This document shows positions 35,799 through 43,812 of a stretch of 64,000 nt of DNA, in pieces. The notes below the pieces were generated by a model. The model was not told where the DNA came from. It ran no database searches and saw only the letters and a program-made list of their open reading frames with translations. Made by a program: the position numbers and the translations under genes. The number at the start of each line of letters is the position of its first letter. Within the stretch, counting starts at the first letter, position 1. This DNA comes from Larkinella punicea (GTDB taxonomy: Bacteria > Bacteroidota > Bacteroidia > Cytophagales > Spirosomataceae): assembly GCF_003334855.1 (NCBI RefSeq), contig NZ_QOWE01000003.1, forward strand, positions 124,001 through 188,000, in the 5' to 3' direction.

Positions 35799-35889
35799 CA
35801 TTCTCTCCCTTTCTTTCCCCGACAGAGAAATATTTTTCGTATCCTTGGGTGATACCGACGCGTAATTCTGATTAACCACTAAAAAGCGT

Positions 35890-36447
35890 ATGAATTCAAC
35901 CCAAACTCTGCCGAGGGAGGCCGCCCTGATTGCTGACCGGGAACGAACGATGGAACGAATCTATGCCCAAACCTATCCGATGGTTCGCCATTATATCCGG
36001 GAACAGGGTGGTACGGAGGAAGACGCGAAAGATATCTTCCACGAGTCCATGATTCTGTATTACGAGAAAACCGTTCAGGACCAACTGACGTTGACATGTT
36101 CGGTCAGTACGTATCTTATGGGGATTTGTAAAAACCGCTGGCGGCAGCAGGTGGACAAACAGCGTCGAAAAACTTCCCTGAATACAATCCAAACCGACCT
36201 TGCTTGGGAGGAGTCGGAAGACGAAGATGAACTGCCGACACTCAAACTGATGAGCTTTGTGGAGCAGTTGGGCGAAACCTGTCAATCCATTCTGGTGAGT
36301 TTCTATTATTTCGGTCAGCGGCTGGAGCAGATTGCAACACAACACGGCTATCGGTCGGTTCGTTCGGCCACCGTGCAGAAATTCAAATGCCTGGAACGGC
36401 TGCGCAAAGCCGTCAGTCACCTGTCGATTGATCACTTTAAATCTTGA
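35890..36447 (+). CDS. Sigma-70 family RNA polymerase sigma factor (ECF-like)
   Basis: A 185-residue sigma factor with region 2 at about 20-95 (YAQTYPMVRHYIREQGGTEEDAKDIFHESM) and region 4 at about 125-175. Region 4 is atypical: the helix-turn-helix stretch reads QRLEQIATQHGYRSVRSATVQKFK, which fits the pattern without the usual LPE. A single promoter class is expected, but its sequence cannot be told. A 72-residue gene begins four bases after its stop and may encode a regulator of it. Confidence 0.88.
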   Translation: MNSTQTLPREAALIADRERTMERIYAQTYPMVRHYIREQGGTEEDAKDIFHESMILYYEKTVQDQLTLTCSVSTYLMGICKNRWRQQVDKQRRKTSLNTIQTDLAWEESEDEDELPTLKLMSFVEQLGETCQSILVSFYYFGQRLEQIATQHGYRSVRSATVQKFKCLERLRKAVSHLSIDHFKS

Positions 36448-36451
36448 TGCG

Positions 36452-36670
36452 ATGCGTCCTGAATTAGAAGAAGTTCAACTGCTGGAAGCCTACCTGCGCG
36501 GAACTCTCCCTGAAGAGCAATGGATCGACGTCTCCGTCCGGCTGCTCTGGAATCCGGATTGGCAACAGAAACTGGCGGCCCAGAAACTGGCCTATCAGGC
36601 CCTTCGCCTGGCCGGACGCCAGCAACTGCGTCGCGAATTAGACGGGATTTACGTCCGCCTGTTTGGCTAA
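36452..36670 (+). CDS. Small protein coupled to the sigma factor gene
   Basis: A 72-residue, mostly helical protein starting MRPELEEVQLLEAYLRG, without cysteines or membrane helix. The N-terminus resembles the start of anti-sigma or zinc-finger anti-sigma proteins (LEAYL-G-L), but the zinc ligands and membrane part are missing. It begins 4 bases after the sigma factor stop, so the two are co-translated. It may bind and hold the sigma factor; this is inference from position. Confidence 0.65.
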   Translation: MRPELEEVQLLEAYLRGTLPEEQWIDVSVRLLWNPDWQQKLAAQKLAYQALRLAGRQQLRRELDGIYVRLFG

Positions 36671-36783
36671 ATCCGGCAATACCAAACTCCTTTCATAGAC
36701 TGATTCAACGGGCTTTTATAGAGCCGGAGGGCATTGCCATGCCTGAACAAAGTATTTTTTCATCCCAAACCATTTTCTGATTT

Positions 36784-37461
36784 ATGTATTATCCCGAACT
36801 GAGCCAACGTGAGTTCCGTAACTTCGCCGTACACGGACAAAATCTGAACGGTCTGACGGTCGATCGCTACCTGCACCAGGTGGAAAATATGACCCGGTCG
36901 GTCATCGAGGAACGGCCCATGAATTTTCGCGAGGTCGATGTATTTTCCCGCCTGATGGCGGACCGGATCGTTTTCCTCGGTTCGGCAGTCGACGACAATA
37001 TTGCGAACATTATCATTGCCCAGTTGCTGTTTCTGGAATCGGCCGACGCCAAAAAAGACATCTTGCTGTATATCAACAGCCCCGGCGGTTCGGTCTATGC
37101 CGGTCTGGGTATCTACGACACCATGCAATACGTCCGGCCCGACGTCGCGACGATCTGCACCAGCGTGGCCTTGTCGTTTGGGGCGGTTTTGCTCTGCGCC
37201 GGAGCACCGGGCAAACGGTCGGCTTTGCCCCACGCCCGTGTCATGATTCACCAGCCACACGGCGGAGCGCAGGGCCAGTCCGTCGATATTGAGATAACGG
37301 CGCGGCAAATTGTCATTTTGCGCAATGAACTCTATGAAATCATGGCCCGGCACAGCGGTCGTTCGGCGGAAGAAATTGAACGGAATGCCGACCGCGATTA
37401 CTGGATGAAAGCCGCAGAAGCCAAAGCGTTCGGTTTCATCGATGAAGTGTTACAACGGTAA
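36784..37461 (+). CDS. ClpP-type serine protease (divergent paralog)
   Basis: A 225-residue ClpP-family protein close to Bacteroidota ClpP in most places (RPMNFREVDVFSRLMADRI, NSPGGSVYAGLGIYDTMQYV, RVMIHQPHGGAQGQ). The catalytic triad looks complete: Ser in TSVALSFGAVL, His in MIHQP and Asp in DRDYW. The nucleophile elbow is changed, with SVALSFG replacing the usual GMAASMG. No clpX or trigger factor gene is adjacent; the neighbours are a sigma factor and its small partner. It is probably a second, specialised ClpP. Confidence 0.87.
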   Translation: MYYPELSQREFRNFAVHGQNLNGLTVDRYLHQVENMTRSVIEERPMNFREVDVFSRLMADRIVFLGSAVDDNIANIIIAQLLFLESADAKKDILLYINSPGGSVYAGLGIYDTMQYVRPDVATICTSVALSFGAVLLCAGAPGKRSALPHARVMIHQPHGGAQGQSVDIEITARQIVILRNELYEIMARHSGRSAEEIERNADRDYWMKAAEAKAFGFIDEVLQR

Positions 37462-37535
37462 TTTATCGGTTCCGAGGTCGGGGCTACCTGATTTTGTGGG
37501 GCAGAATAGGGGCTCAAAAGCCAGAAATAGCCATC

Positions 37536-37556
37536 TTTGTGACACTGCATCACAAA
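37536..37556 (+). promoter_or_regulatory. CRP-like palindrome overlapping a -7-like box
   Basis: TTTGTGA-N7-TCACAAA is a perfect palindrome with 7-bp arms. It contains TGTGA and TCACA as in CRP sites, but with seven bases between them rather than six. The left half overlaps CATCTTTG (37532-37539), a poor -7 box. Placed between clpP and the NUDIX gene, it may be an operator. Confidence 0.45.
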
Positions 37557-37592
37557 CCGGTCAGAACCAGCCGGTCTTCGGAGAATTTAATC

Positions 37593-37616
37593 AGCCGCAG
37601 TGATGCGGCTTTTTTT
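37593..37616 (+). terminator. Terminator hairpin directly before a start codon
   Basis: AGCCGCA (37593-37599), loop GTGA, TGCGGCT (37604-37610) and six T (37611-37616) form a standard Rho-independent terminator. The next three bases are the ATG of the NUDIX gene. It may end clpP, act as an attenuator for the NUDIX gene, or both. Confidence 0.8.
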
Positions 37617-38177
37617 ATGGACTTACTTGAAATTTTTGACGCCAGCAACCAGCCGCTAGGCTTTACCAAACCCAAAAAAGAAGCACACCGCGACGGCGAC
37701 TGGCACCGCACCTCTGAAATCGTGGTGTTGAATGACCACGACGAAGTGTTGCTGAGTCTTCGTCATCCGGACAAGGCGGTTTTGCCCAATTTCTGGGATG
37801 TGTGCGTCGGTGGACACGTTGATCCGGGCGAGAGTTATGAGCAGTGCGCGATGCGGGAAGTGGAGGAAGAAATTGGCGTGCGGCCCAAAACCGGCGAATT
37901 GCAGTTTCTGGGCATGGTGGCAGTGGAGGTAATCGACAAAACCGCTCCGCTGATCGACCGGGAACACGCGGCTGTGTATGTCTTTCGGACCCACCGTACG
38001 CTCGATCAGTTTGTCATGCAATCGGATGAAGTGGCGGATTTGCGGTTTATGCCAATTGCGGTCGTGCTGGAAGAATTTCGCACGGGTAACAATTCGCTTC
38101 GGTATACGCCACCCCAGCATACCTATTTACGAACGCTGGAAATGGCGGCTGCTTTAATTTGCCCCCCAGCCCCCTAA
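37617..38177 (+). CDS. NUDIX hydrolase (isopentenyl-diphosphate isomerase-like)
   Basis: A 186-residue NUDIX protein. The box is visible as GGHVDPGESYEQCAMREVEEEIG (about residues 67-89). The N-terminus, DLLEIFDASNQPLGFTKPK, and the HRTSEIVVLN stretch match NUDIX proteins similar to isopentenyl-diphosphate delta-isomerase, though those in bacteria often hydrolyse nucleotide derivatives instead. ATG 37617 follows a terminator U-tract. The last codons and the stop lie inside a long inverted repeat, so the C-terminal residues CPPAP are encoded by repeat sequence. Confidence 0.87.
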   Translation: MDLLEIFDASNQPLGFTKPKKEAHRDGDWHRTSEIVVLNDHDEVLLSLRHPDKAVLPNFWDVCVGGHVDPGESYEQCAMREVEEEIGVRPKTGELQFLGMVAVEVIDKTAPLIDREHAAVYVFRTHRTLDQFVMQSDEVADLRFMPIAVVLEEFRTGNNSLRYTPPQHTYLRTLEMAAALICPPAP

Positions 38178-38238
38178 AGGGGGAGCCTTGAGCGCGTCAA
38201 AACTCCCCCTTTAGGGGCTGGGGGGCAAATTAAAGCAG
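38149..38238. repeat. Long inverted repeat overlapping the NUDIX gene end
   Basis: Bases 38149-38185 pair with 38203-38238, about 36 bp with one bulged base, and a 17-base loop. The core is CCCCCAGCCCC-CTAAAGGGGG, with smaller self-complementary parts. The left arm covers the last nine codons and the stop (38175-38177) of the NUDIX gene. It lies between convergent genes and can serve as a terminator on both strands. Confidence 0.93.
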
Positions 38239-38271
38239 TACGTAACAACCCTGCTCTTCTGGGAAACGGGT

Positions 38272-38838
38272 TTAAAAAGGCCGGACAGCTTTCACAAACC
38301 GGCCTTTGAAGTAACTCGAAAATAGATTGTCTTCCCGAACACCCCGCGACGAAGACGCGTGAATAAACATGATGTTGGATGCCCCGCGAACTTCGGTAAC
38401 AATGCCGGTGTGCGAAACATACCCGGATTTCCCATCATCCGGTACGAAAAAAACGAGATCACCCGGTTGAATCTGAGGGACTTCCACTTCATAACCCACT
38501 TCGGATTGTTGCCAGGAAACCCGCGGCATTTGCAGACCAACGGTATTGAATGAAGCAAAAATAAGCCCCGAACAATCCATCCCTTCCGAGGTCTGACCGC
38601 CCGTGCGATACGGTGTTCCGGTGTAGGTTCGGGCAATTTTCACCACCTGGGGCACATACCCTTTCTGATAGGTTTGTGTATCGACGGCCTTGAGCGGTTT
38701 GCCGACCGGTTTCCGATTGGCCACCGCCGGTTTTCGCTGGGCGGGCGGGGTGTAATGCGAAGTTTTGAAAAATGAACAGGATGACAGTGTCAACACCAGA
38801 AGAGCAGCCGGCCACAAAGGGCGAAGTAAAGTCCTCAT
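38272..38838 (-). CDS. NlpC/P60 family lipoprotein (cell-wall peptidase)
   Basis: A 188-residue protein with a lipoprotein signal (LVLTLSSC) and a C40 peptidase domain that cuts peptidoglycan stem peptides. The catalytic Cys is in GMDCSGLIFAS, the His in YVSHTGIV, and the third polar residue near FIHASSS. A linker rich in Lys and Pro joins the anchor to the domain (about 25-65). ATG 38859 is seven codons further up and also possible. It is convergent with the NUDIX gene. Confidence 0.9.
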   Translation of the reverse strand: MRTLLRPLWPAALLVLTLSSCSFFKTSHYTPPAQRKPAVANRKPVGKPLKAVDTQTYQKGYVPQVVKIARTYTGTPYRTGGQTSEGMDCSGLIFASFNTVGLQMPRVSWQQSEVGYEVEVPQIQPGDLVFFVPDDGKSGYVSHTGIVTEVRGASNIMFIHASSSRGVREDNLFSSYFKGRFVKAVRPF

Positions 38839-38925
38839 TCGTAGTGGTTTAAGGTACATCGTTTGTAGTTTGATTTACCGAATGCGATAACCGTCAGAAA
38901 AACGGGAATACAACGGCTTAAACTA

Positions 38926-41058
38926 TTAAATTTTCATCGTCAAGGCAATACGTTTGCGCTGTAAATCGACTTCCAGCACTTTCACCTGCACTTTTTGGTG
39001 AACACTGACGACCTGACGCGGATCGGAAACAAACTGATTGGCCAACTGCGAAATGTGAACCAGCCCATCCTGTTTGACGCCGATATCGACAAAGGCACCG
39101 AAGGCTGTCACGTTCGTCACCACGCCTGCTAGCAGCATACCCTCCCGCAGATCTTCCGGTTTTCGGACCCGCTCGTCATATTCGAAAACAGCCAGCGTTT
39201 CCCGCGGATCACGACCCGGTTTTTCCAGTTCGGCCAGAATATCGCGGAGTGTTGGTAGCCCCACTGTTTCGGTAACGTACAATTCGGGCTTTATCTGCTT
39301 CTGAAGTTCCTTTTTTTTGACTAAATCGGTCACCGTGCATTTCAGATCGTGGGCCATGCGTTCCACCACAGCGTAACTTTCCGGGTGAACGGCGCTGTTG
39401 TCGAGCGGATTTTTGGCCTGGTCGATGCGGAGAAAACCGGCACATTGCTCGTAGGCTTTCGCACCCAGCCGGGCCACTTTCTTCAATTGGTCGCGGGATT
39501 GAAACGGGCCATTTTGCGCCCGGTACTCGACGATGTTTTGTGCCAGTTGCGGCCCCAGGCCCGAAACGTAGCGCAACAAATGACTGCTGGCCGTATTGAG
39601 CGAAACCCCCACCTGGTTCACGCAGCTTTCCACCACCCGATCCAGGCTGCTTTTCAGGTCATTCTGGTCGACATCGTGCTGGTATTGCCCCACGCCAATC
39701 GATTTGGGATCAATTTTAACTAGTTCGGCCAGCGGGTCCATCAACCGGCGACCGATGGAAATAGCACCCCGCACGGTTACATCCTGATTCGGAAATTCCT
39801 GCCGGGCCACTTCCGAAGCGGAATAAATCGATGCGCCCTGTTCGCTCACCATGAACAACGGGATGGTTTTGCCGAAATTCAGGCTGCGGACAAAATCTTC
39901 GGTTTCGCGCCCGGCGGTTCCGTTGCCAATGGTAATGGCTTCAATCTGATGCTGAGCGACCAGTTTTAATAAGGTCTGTTGCGCCTGTTCGCGACGGCTG
40001 TCGGGGTAAATAACGTCGTTGGTCAACAGATTTCCCTGGGCATCCAGACAAACCACTTTGCAGCCGGTTCGAAAACCGGGGTCGATGGCCAGCACCCGCT
40101 TCTGGCCGAGTGGGGGCGACAGGAGCAGTTGACGGAGGTTATCGGCAAAAATCTTAATGGCTTCCTGATCGGCTTTTTGCTTCGAAACGTTTTCAAATTC
40201 GGTCTCAATCGACGGTTTGATGAGTCGTTTGTAACTGTCTTTGATCGCAATCGCAACCTGATCGATGCTTTCGGACGAGCCATGTCGCAAAAACTGCCGA
40301 TCCAGCCGTTCGAGGGCGGTTTGTTCATCCGGCGAAATACTCACCGCCAAAATCCCTTCCGCTTCCCCGCGCCGGATGGCCAGCAAACGGTGGGAGGGAA
40401 CCCGGCGGAGTGGTTCGGCGAAATCGAAATAATCCTTGTATTTAATCCCGGCGGTTTCCTTGTCTTTTTTGACCACGGCCCGGATAATAGCCTCCCGTTC
40501 AAACAGATTCCGGATGCGTTGCCGGGCGTCGGCGTCCTCGTTGATCCACTCCGCCATGATGTCACGGGCACCCTGCAAGGCGTCCTGAACGGTGGCCACC
40601 TGCTCGTTCAGGAACGTCGCGGCTTTTCGTTCAACGGTGTTTTCGCGCTGACTGAAAATGAACTTGGCCAGCGGTTCCAGCCCTTTTTCAATGGCGATGG
40701 TGGCCCGGGTTTTTCGCTTGGGCTTATAGGGCAAATACAGATCTTCCAGTTCGGTGACTGAGGTAGAGGATTCGATTTTCTGGCGGAGTTCCGCCGTCAA
40801 TTTGCCCTGATCGGCAATGGATTTCAGGATGGTTTCCCGCCGTTTGTCGAGTTCGACCAGTTTTTGGTAGGTATCTTTGATGGCCCCGATCTGCACTTCA
40901 TCCAGTTGACCCGTGGCTTCTTTCCGGTAGCGGGCAATGAAAGGCACGGTGGCGCCGTCGTCGAGCAACTGAACAGTTTGGGCAACCTGCCGGGCGTTCA
41001 GTTGGAGCAAGGCGGCAATGCGTGACGTCAGATTGCTGGGGTCGGGGGATGGGCTCAT
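38926..41058 (-). CDS. tex: Tex-family RNA-binding transcription accessory protein
   Basis: Tex is a cytoplasmic nucleic acid-binding protein linked to transcription and RNA handling. The 710-residue protein has the N-terminal helical domain (AQTVQLLDDGATVPFIARYRKEATG), the YqgF-like RNase H-fold domain (RVLAIDPGFRTGCKV at about 325), and helix-hairpin-helix motifs (LRYVSGLGPQLAQNIV). A C-terminal S1 domain (GVVTNVTAFGAFVDIG, about 640-705) follows. It is slightly shorter than many Tex proteins of 720-780 residues because the tail after S1 is short. A cold-shock gene lies upstream. Confidence 0.94.
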   Translation of the reverse strand: MSPSPDPSNLTSRIAALLQLNARQVAQTVQLLDDGATVPFIARYRKEATGQLDEVQIGAIKDTYQKLVELDKRRETILKSIADQGKLTAELRQKIESSTSVTELEDLYLPYKPKRKTRATIAIEKGLEPLAKFIFSQRENTVERKAATFLNEQVATVQDALQGARDIMAEWINEDADARQRIRNLFEREAIIRAVVKKDKETAGIKYKDYFDFAEPLRRVPSHRLLAIRRGEAEGILAVSISPDEQTALERLDRQFLRHGSSESIDQVAIAIKDSYKRLIKPSIETEFENVSKQKADQEAIKIFADNLRQLLLSPPLGQKRVLAIDPGFRTGCKVVCLDAQGNLLTNDVIYPDSRREQAQQTLLKLVAQHQIEAITIGNGTAGRETEDFVRSLNFGKTIPLFMVSEQGASIYSASEVARQEFPNQDVTVRGAISIGRRLMDPLAELVKIDPKSIGVGQYQHDVDQNDLKSSLDRVVESCVNQVGVSLNTASSHLLRYVSGLGPQLAQNIVEYRAQNGPFQSRDQLKKVARLGAKAYEQCAGFLRIDQAKNPLDNSAVHPESYAVVERMAHDLKCTVTDLVKKKELQKQIKPELYVTETVGLPTLRDILAELEKPGRDPRETLAVFEYDERVRKPEDLREGMLLAGVVTNVTAFGAFVDIGVKQDGLVHISQLANQFVSDPRQVVSVHQKVQVKVLEVDLQRKRIALTMKI

Positions 41059-41169
41059 GGAGTCGATTTACTGAATGAAGCCGCAAAAAAAGCACGAAAG
41101 GATGGTTTGTCAACAAAAAAGAATCAGAAATGCCGGCTGACGGCGGTAAGGGGTTCTGATTCAGCGGGC

Positions 41170-41198
41170 AAAAAAAAACATGCCACCAGGCATGTTTT
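41170..41198 (-). terminator. Terminator of the cold-shock gene
   Basis: On the minus strand AAAACATGCC and GGCATGTTTT enclose a TGGT loop, followed by a T-run. It begins 33 bases after the stop of the cold-shock gene. Confidence 0.85.
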
Positions 41199-41230
41199 CT
41201 TCTTGAAACTCAAACGGCTCTATCTTTCGA

Positions 41231-41422
41231 TTATACCAGTTCTACGTTTACAGCGTTCAGACCTTTTTTGCCACGTTCAACTTCAAATTTTACTTTGTCG
41301 TTTTCGCGGATCTGGTCGACAAGGCCCGTCGAGTGAACAAAAATGTCCTCGCCTGGTGCATCCGGCTTAATGAAACCGTATCCTTTGGTTTCATTAAAAA
41401 ATTTTACTACTCCTGTTTGCAT
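41231..41422 (-). CDS. Cold-shock protein (CspA family)
   Basis: A 63-residue OB-fold protein that binds single-stranded RNA and DNA. It has both RNP motifs: KGYGFI (RNP1) and DIFVHST (RNP2-like), and starts MQTGVVKFFNETKGYG. Lengths of 63-66 are usual in this phylum. Such proteins act as RNA chaperones; the AT-rich upstream leader (41423-41608) may fold and take part in its control. A strong terminator follows the gene. Confidence 0.96.
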   Translation of the reverse strand: MQTGVVKFFNETKGYGFIKPDAPGEDIFVHSTGLVDQIRENDKVKFEVERGKKGLNAVNVELV

Positions 41423-41608
41423 TGAATTGTGATTGAAAGAATTTGTATAAAGGACTATTTTTTTATATTTCTTTCCAAATTTTTATAACATTTTTTTGCG
41501 GGCAAAGGCCACTTATTTAGGCACGAACCGTCTATTCAGCTACGTTTTGAATCGGAGTACCCCTAAATAAGCAAAGAATATCCGGTTTGCACCTTCGCCT
41601 TTTTGCCG

Positions 41609-41872
41609 TTAAATCCGGCAGTCCAGACAACTTTCGTAATCCTCGTGTCCGGGCGCATACACCCCGTTGACGTTCACCAGCCGATTTACCGGGATTGACT
41701 CACCAGACGCCAGCGTGACGGAATCACCCTCGGGTTTGGTGGTCAGTTCAGTCATAATGGAAGTAACCGAAATCAGTTCATTCAGGTCGGTGGTGTAGAA
41801 TATCTTGACATATTTCCGCAGCGCAATCAGCGAGCGAAGCATGTCCCTATAGGGTTCTGTGAGCGTTGTCAT
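41609..41872 (-). CDS. Small conserved protein, possibly Rof-like
   Basis: An 87-residue protein starting MTTLTEPYRDMLRSLIALRKYVKI and ending in a Cys-x-x-Cys (SCLDCRI). The order of helix, then beta strands with SVTLASGESIPVNRLVNVNG recalls Rof, the Rho-binding antiterminator, and Bacteroidota proteins with that label. The match is by pattern only. Its neighbours, a cold-shock protein and tex, also deal with RNA. ATG 41872 is preferred over 41881. Confidence 0.6.
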   Translation of the reverse strand: MTTLTEPYRDMLRSLIALRKYVKIFYTTDLNELISVTSIMTELTTKPEGDSVTLASGESIPVNRLVNVNGVYAPGHEDYESCLDCRI

Positions 41873-42127
41873 GTGTAACAAACTTAATGTCCTACCCAGA
41901 TAACAAAATTTGATTGAAACTGGCTCCTGATGGGTGAATTATTTCACAGTATATTCCTGTTATAAGTATAACTATTGTGAGATTTTCGATTGTCGGATTT
42001 TGCGTTTTTAATCTCGTTTTAATATAAATAGATCAAACTATGCCACTTTTAAGGTCTGCATAATCTGGTTTATACCCCTTTTTAATACCGTTTTGCTTCC
42101 TTTGTGGCTATAAATTATCCTATCCTC
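41873..42127. other. AT-rich intergenic region
   Basis: About 250 bases without a convincing gene. It is AT-rich with several T and A runs. A TTCCTTTG (42098-42105) resembles a -7 box that could serve the small plus-strand frame downstream. I found no hairpin with long arms here. Confidence 0.4.
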
Positions 42128-42331
42128 ATGAAATGCGATTCCTTCTTTTTCCTCTCCTGTATTATGGGGGACGAGTTGTATAAATTGAATTCTGCCAAGA
42201 CTAAGCCGCTCGACTACCGGGCGCTTGAAGAACGTTTCAAGCAAGTTTGGAACCAACCGATCGATGATTTTTACCTGAGCGGTTTGCCACCGGTGATTCG
42301 CCGGAATGCGAGACGTGATTTTATCCAGTGA
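42128..42331 (+). CDS. Possible small protein, unknown
   Basis: A frame of 67 codons from ATG 42128, or 55 from ATG 42164 (MGDELYKLNSAKTKPLDYR). The second version has normal amino acid composition, with charged and aromatic residues. A minus-strand frame overlaps it fully, and I recognise neither. I list this one because of a weak -7-like box upstream (42098-42105). The reading may be chance. Confidence 0.25.
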   Translation: MKCDSFFFLSCIMGDELYKLNSAKTKPLDYRALEERFKQVWNQPIDDFYLSGLPPVIRRNARRDFIQ

Positions 42332-42371
42332 TTGCCCGATTCCGTTGTCCCCGTAAACTTGTAAAAGACGA

Positions 42372-42413
42372 CTCCAACCTCCGGCGGGAAGGCTGTGCAG
42401 CGGGAGGTTGGAG
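42372..42413. repeat. Inverted repeat between convergent frames
   Basis: CTCCAACCTCC (42372-42382) pairs with GGAGGTTGGAG (42403-42413), 11 bp, with a 20-base loop. It lies just before the stop of the NudK gene (minus) and probably ends its transcription. Confidence 0.8.
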
Positions 42414-42419
42414 AGCTAG

Positions 42420-43001
42420 TCAGGCGGCCTGAAATTGTTGAATACAAAGGTGCTGGAGCAACATAATGGTTTTTCCGTCCACAATTTCGCCTTCGGCGAT
42501 CATCTGCATGGCCTGCGACAGCGGCATTTCCAGTACATCAATCTCTTCTTCATCAATGCCGCCCCCGGTTCGCTTTTCGGTTGAGTCTGAATAGTCCGCC
42601 GTGAAAAAATACAGCTTCTCCGTGACCGATCCCGGACTCATGTAGGCTTCAAAAACTTTTCGGATGTTGGTCACGACAAAACCGGTTTCTTCTTCCGTTT
42701 CCCGGCGAATCGCGTCTTCCGGGTTGTCATTATCCAGCAAACCGGCGCAGGATTCGATCAATAAACCGCTTGCATTGCCATTGACGTAGGTCGGCATTCG
42801 GAACTGGCGGGTCAGAATGACGGTATTTTTTTCCGGATTGTGCAGCAGAATCGTCGCGCCGTTTCCCCGGTCGTAGGCTTCCCGGGACTGTGTTTCCCAA
42901 ACCCCATTCTTGCGCTGGTAGTTAAAAGTTACTTTCCGCAAGGTGTACCAGTTGTCCGATAATACTTCCTGCCTGATGAGTTGAACCCGAGAATTATTCA
43001 T
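42420..43001 (-). CDS. nudK: GDP-mannose pyrophosphatase-like NUDIX hydrolase (NudK)
   Basis: A 193-residue NUDIX enzyme of the ADP-sugar and GDP-mannose pyrophosphatase branch. It begins MNNSRVQLIRQEVLSDNWYTLRK and has ATILLHNPEKNTVILTRQFR. The NUDIX box starts at AGLLDNDNPEDAIRRETEEETG; the first residue is Ala, as in NudK. The C-terminal GGGIDEEEIDVLE is also typical. It hydrolyses a sugar nucleotide to sugar phosphate and NMP. The gene is divergent from a DeoR regulator, which may control it. Confidence 0.9.
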   Translation of the reverse strand: MNNSRVQLIRQEVLSDNWYTLRKVTFNYQRKNGVWETQSREAYDRGNGATILLHNPEKNTVILTRQFRMPTYVNGNASGLLIESCAGLLDNDNPEDAIRRETEEETGFVVTNIRKVFEAYMSPGSVTEKLYFFTADYSDSTEKRTGGGIDEEEIDVLEMPLSQAMQMIAEGEIVDGKTIMLLQHLCIQQFQAA

Positions 43002-43010
43002 TAGAATTGG

Positions 43011-43039
43011 TTGTTTTTGATTGAATTTGATTATTTTTG
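43011..43039 (+). promoter_or_regulatory. Promoter of the DeoR-family gene
   Basis: TTG at 43011-43013, an 18-base spacer and TATTTTTG at 43032-43039 match the Bacteroidota consensus. The ATG at 43060 lies 20 bases after the -7 box. The shared region with nudK (start 43001) is only 58 bases long, so control of both genes from one site is likely. Confidence 0.7.
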
Positions 43040-43059
43040 AACAAATTAAAAACGAAGCG

Positions 43060-43812
43060 ATGAATTTTCCTAACCGCAAGCGGCTTATTTTACAAACGGT
43101 CGAAGAGAAAGGGTCTGTCGAAGTGAAAGAGCTGGCCGAACTCCTGCAAACCTCGGAAATTACCATTCGCCGGGATTTGACGACACTGGCAACCGACGGG
43201 CTGATTTACCGCACACACGGGGGTGCCATGAAAGTGGGACTGGCCGTCAATCCGGTGCAGTTTGTGAACAAAACCGCCGTTAATTCGGAGAACAAGGATC
43301 ACATTTGCCGGCTGGCGGCCCAGGAGATCAACGAAGGGGACGTGGTGTTTATGGATTGTGGGAGTACGGTGTTCCGGCTTTGCCAGTTTATCCGAAACAA
43401 ACGCATTCAGGTGATTACGAACTCATTACCGGTGGTCAACGAGCTGATGCAATCGGAAGTGACAGTGAATCTGGTGGGGGGAGAAGTCGATCTGAAACGG
43501 CAGGCTGTTCACGGATTGATTGCCCATGAGCACGTGGCCCGCTACCACGCCCACAAAGCGTTTCTGGGTGTCGATGGGATTTCGGCGCAGCACGGACTGT
43601 CGGCTCATAGCGAAACCGAAGGCGGGATGACGCTGGCGATGGCCGCGCAGGCCGAAACCGTGTATCTGTTGTGTGATTCGACGAAACTGGAAAAAGACAA
43701 ATATGTGCAGTTTGCTCCGCTGAGCCTGATTCAGGTTCTCGTAACGGATTCCAATGCCCGGCCGGACGTTTTGGAATTGTACCGTGAAAAGGGCGTTCGG
43801 GTGTTGAATTAA
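43060..43812 (+). CDS. DeoR-family transcriptional regulator
   Basis: A 250-residue sugar-responsive repressor. The N-terminal winged helix has VEVKELAELLQTSEITIRRDLTTLATDGLIYRTHGGA (about residues 18-55). The C-terminal sensor domain is of the ribose-5-phosphate isomerase type (VFMDCGSTVFRL near residue 97, FLGVDGI near residue 168). It responds to phosphorylated sugars. The frame is open further up, but the promoter position supports ATG 43060. Its stop overlaps that of the convergent gene. Confidence 0.92.
   Translation: MNFPNRKRLILQTVEEKGSVEVKELAELLQTSEITIRRDLTTLATDGLIYRTHGGAMKVGLAVNPVQFVNKTAVNSENKDHICRLAAQEINEGDVVFMDCGSTVFRLCQFIRNKRIQVITNSLPVVNELMQSEVTVNLVGGEVDLKRQAVHGLIAHEHVARYHAHKAFLGVDGISAQHGLSAHSETEGGMTLAMAAQAETVYLLCDSTKLEKDKYVQFAPLSLIQVLVTDSNARPDVLELYREKGVRVLN

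Noticed and set aside
39979-40761. An open frame of about 260 codons on the plus strand
   Set aside because: It is opposite tex. The translation has no known motif.
41512-41571. Inverted repeat CTTATTTAGG/CCTAAATAAG as a terminator of the small gene at 41609
   Set aside because: The arms are only 10 bp with a 40-base loop and no U-tract follows on the minus strand.
42038-42256. A 72-codon minus-strand frame
   Set aside because: It overlaps the weak plus-strand frame at 42128 and has no promoter or recognisable family; neither reading is convincing.
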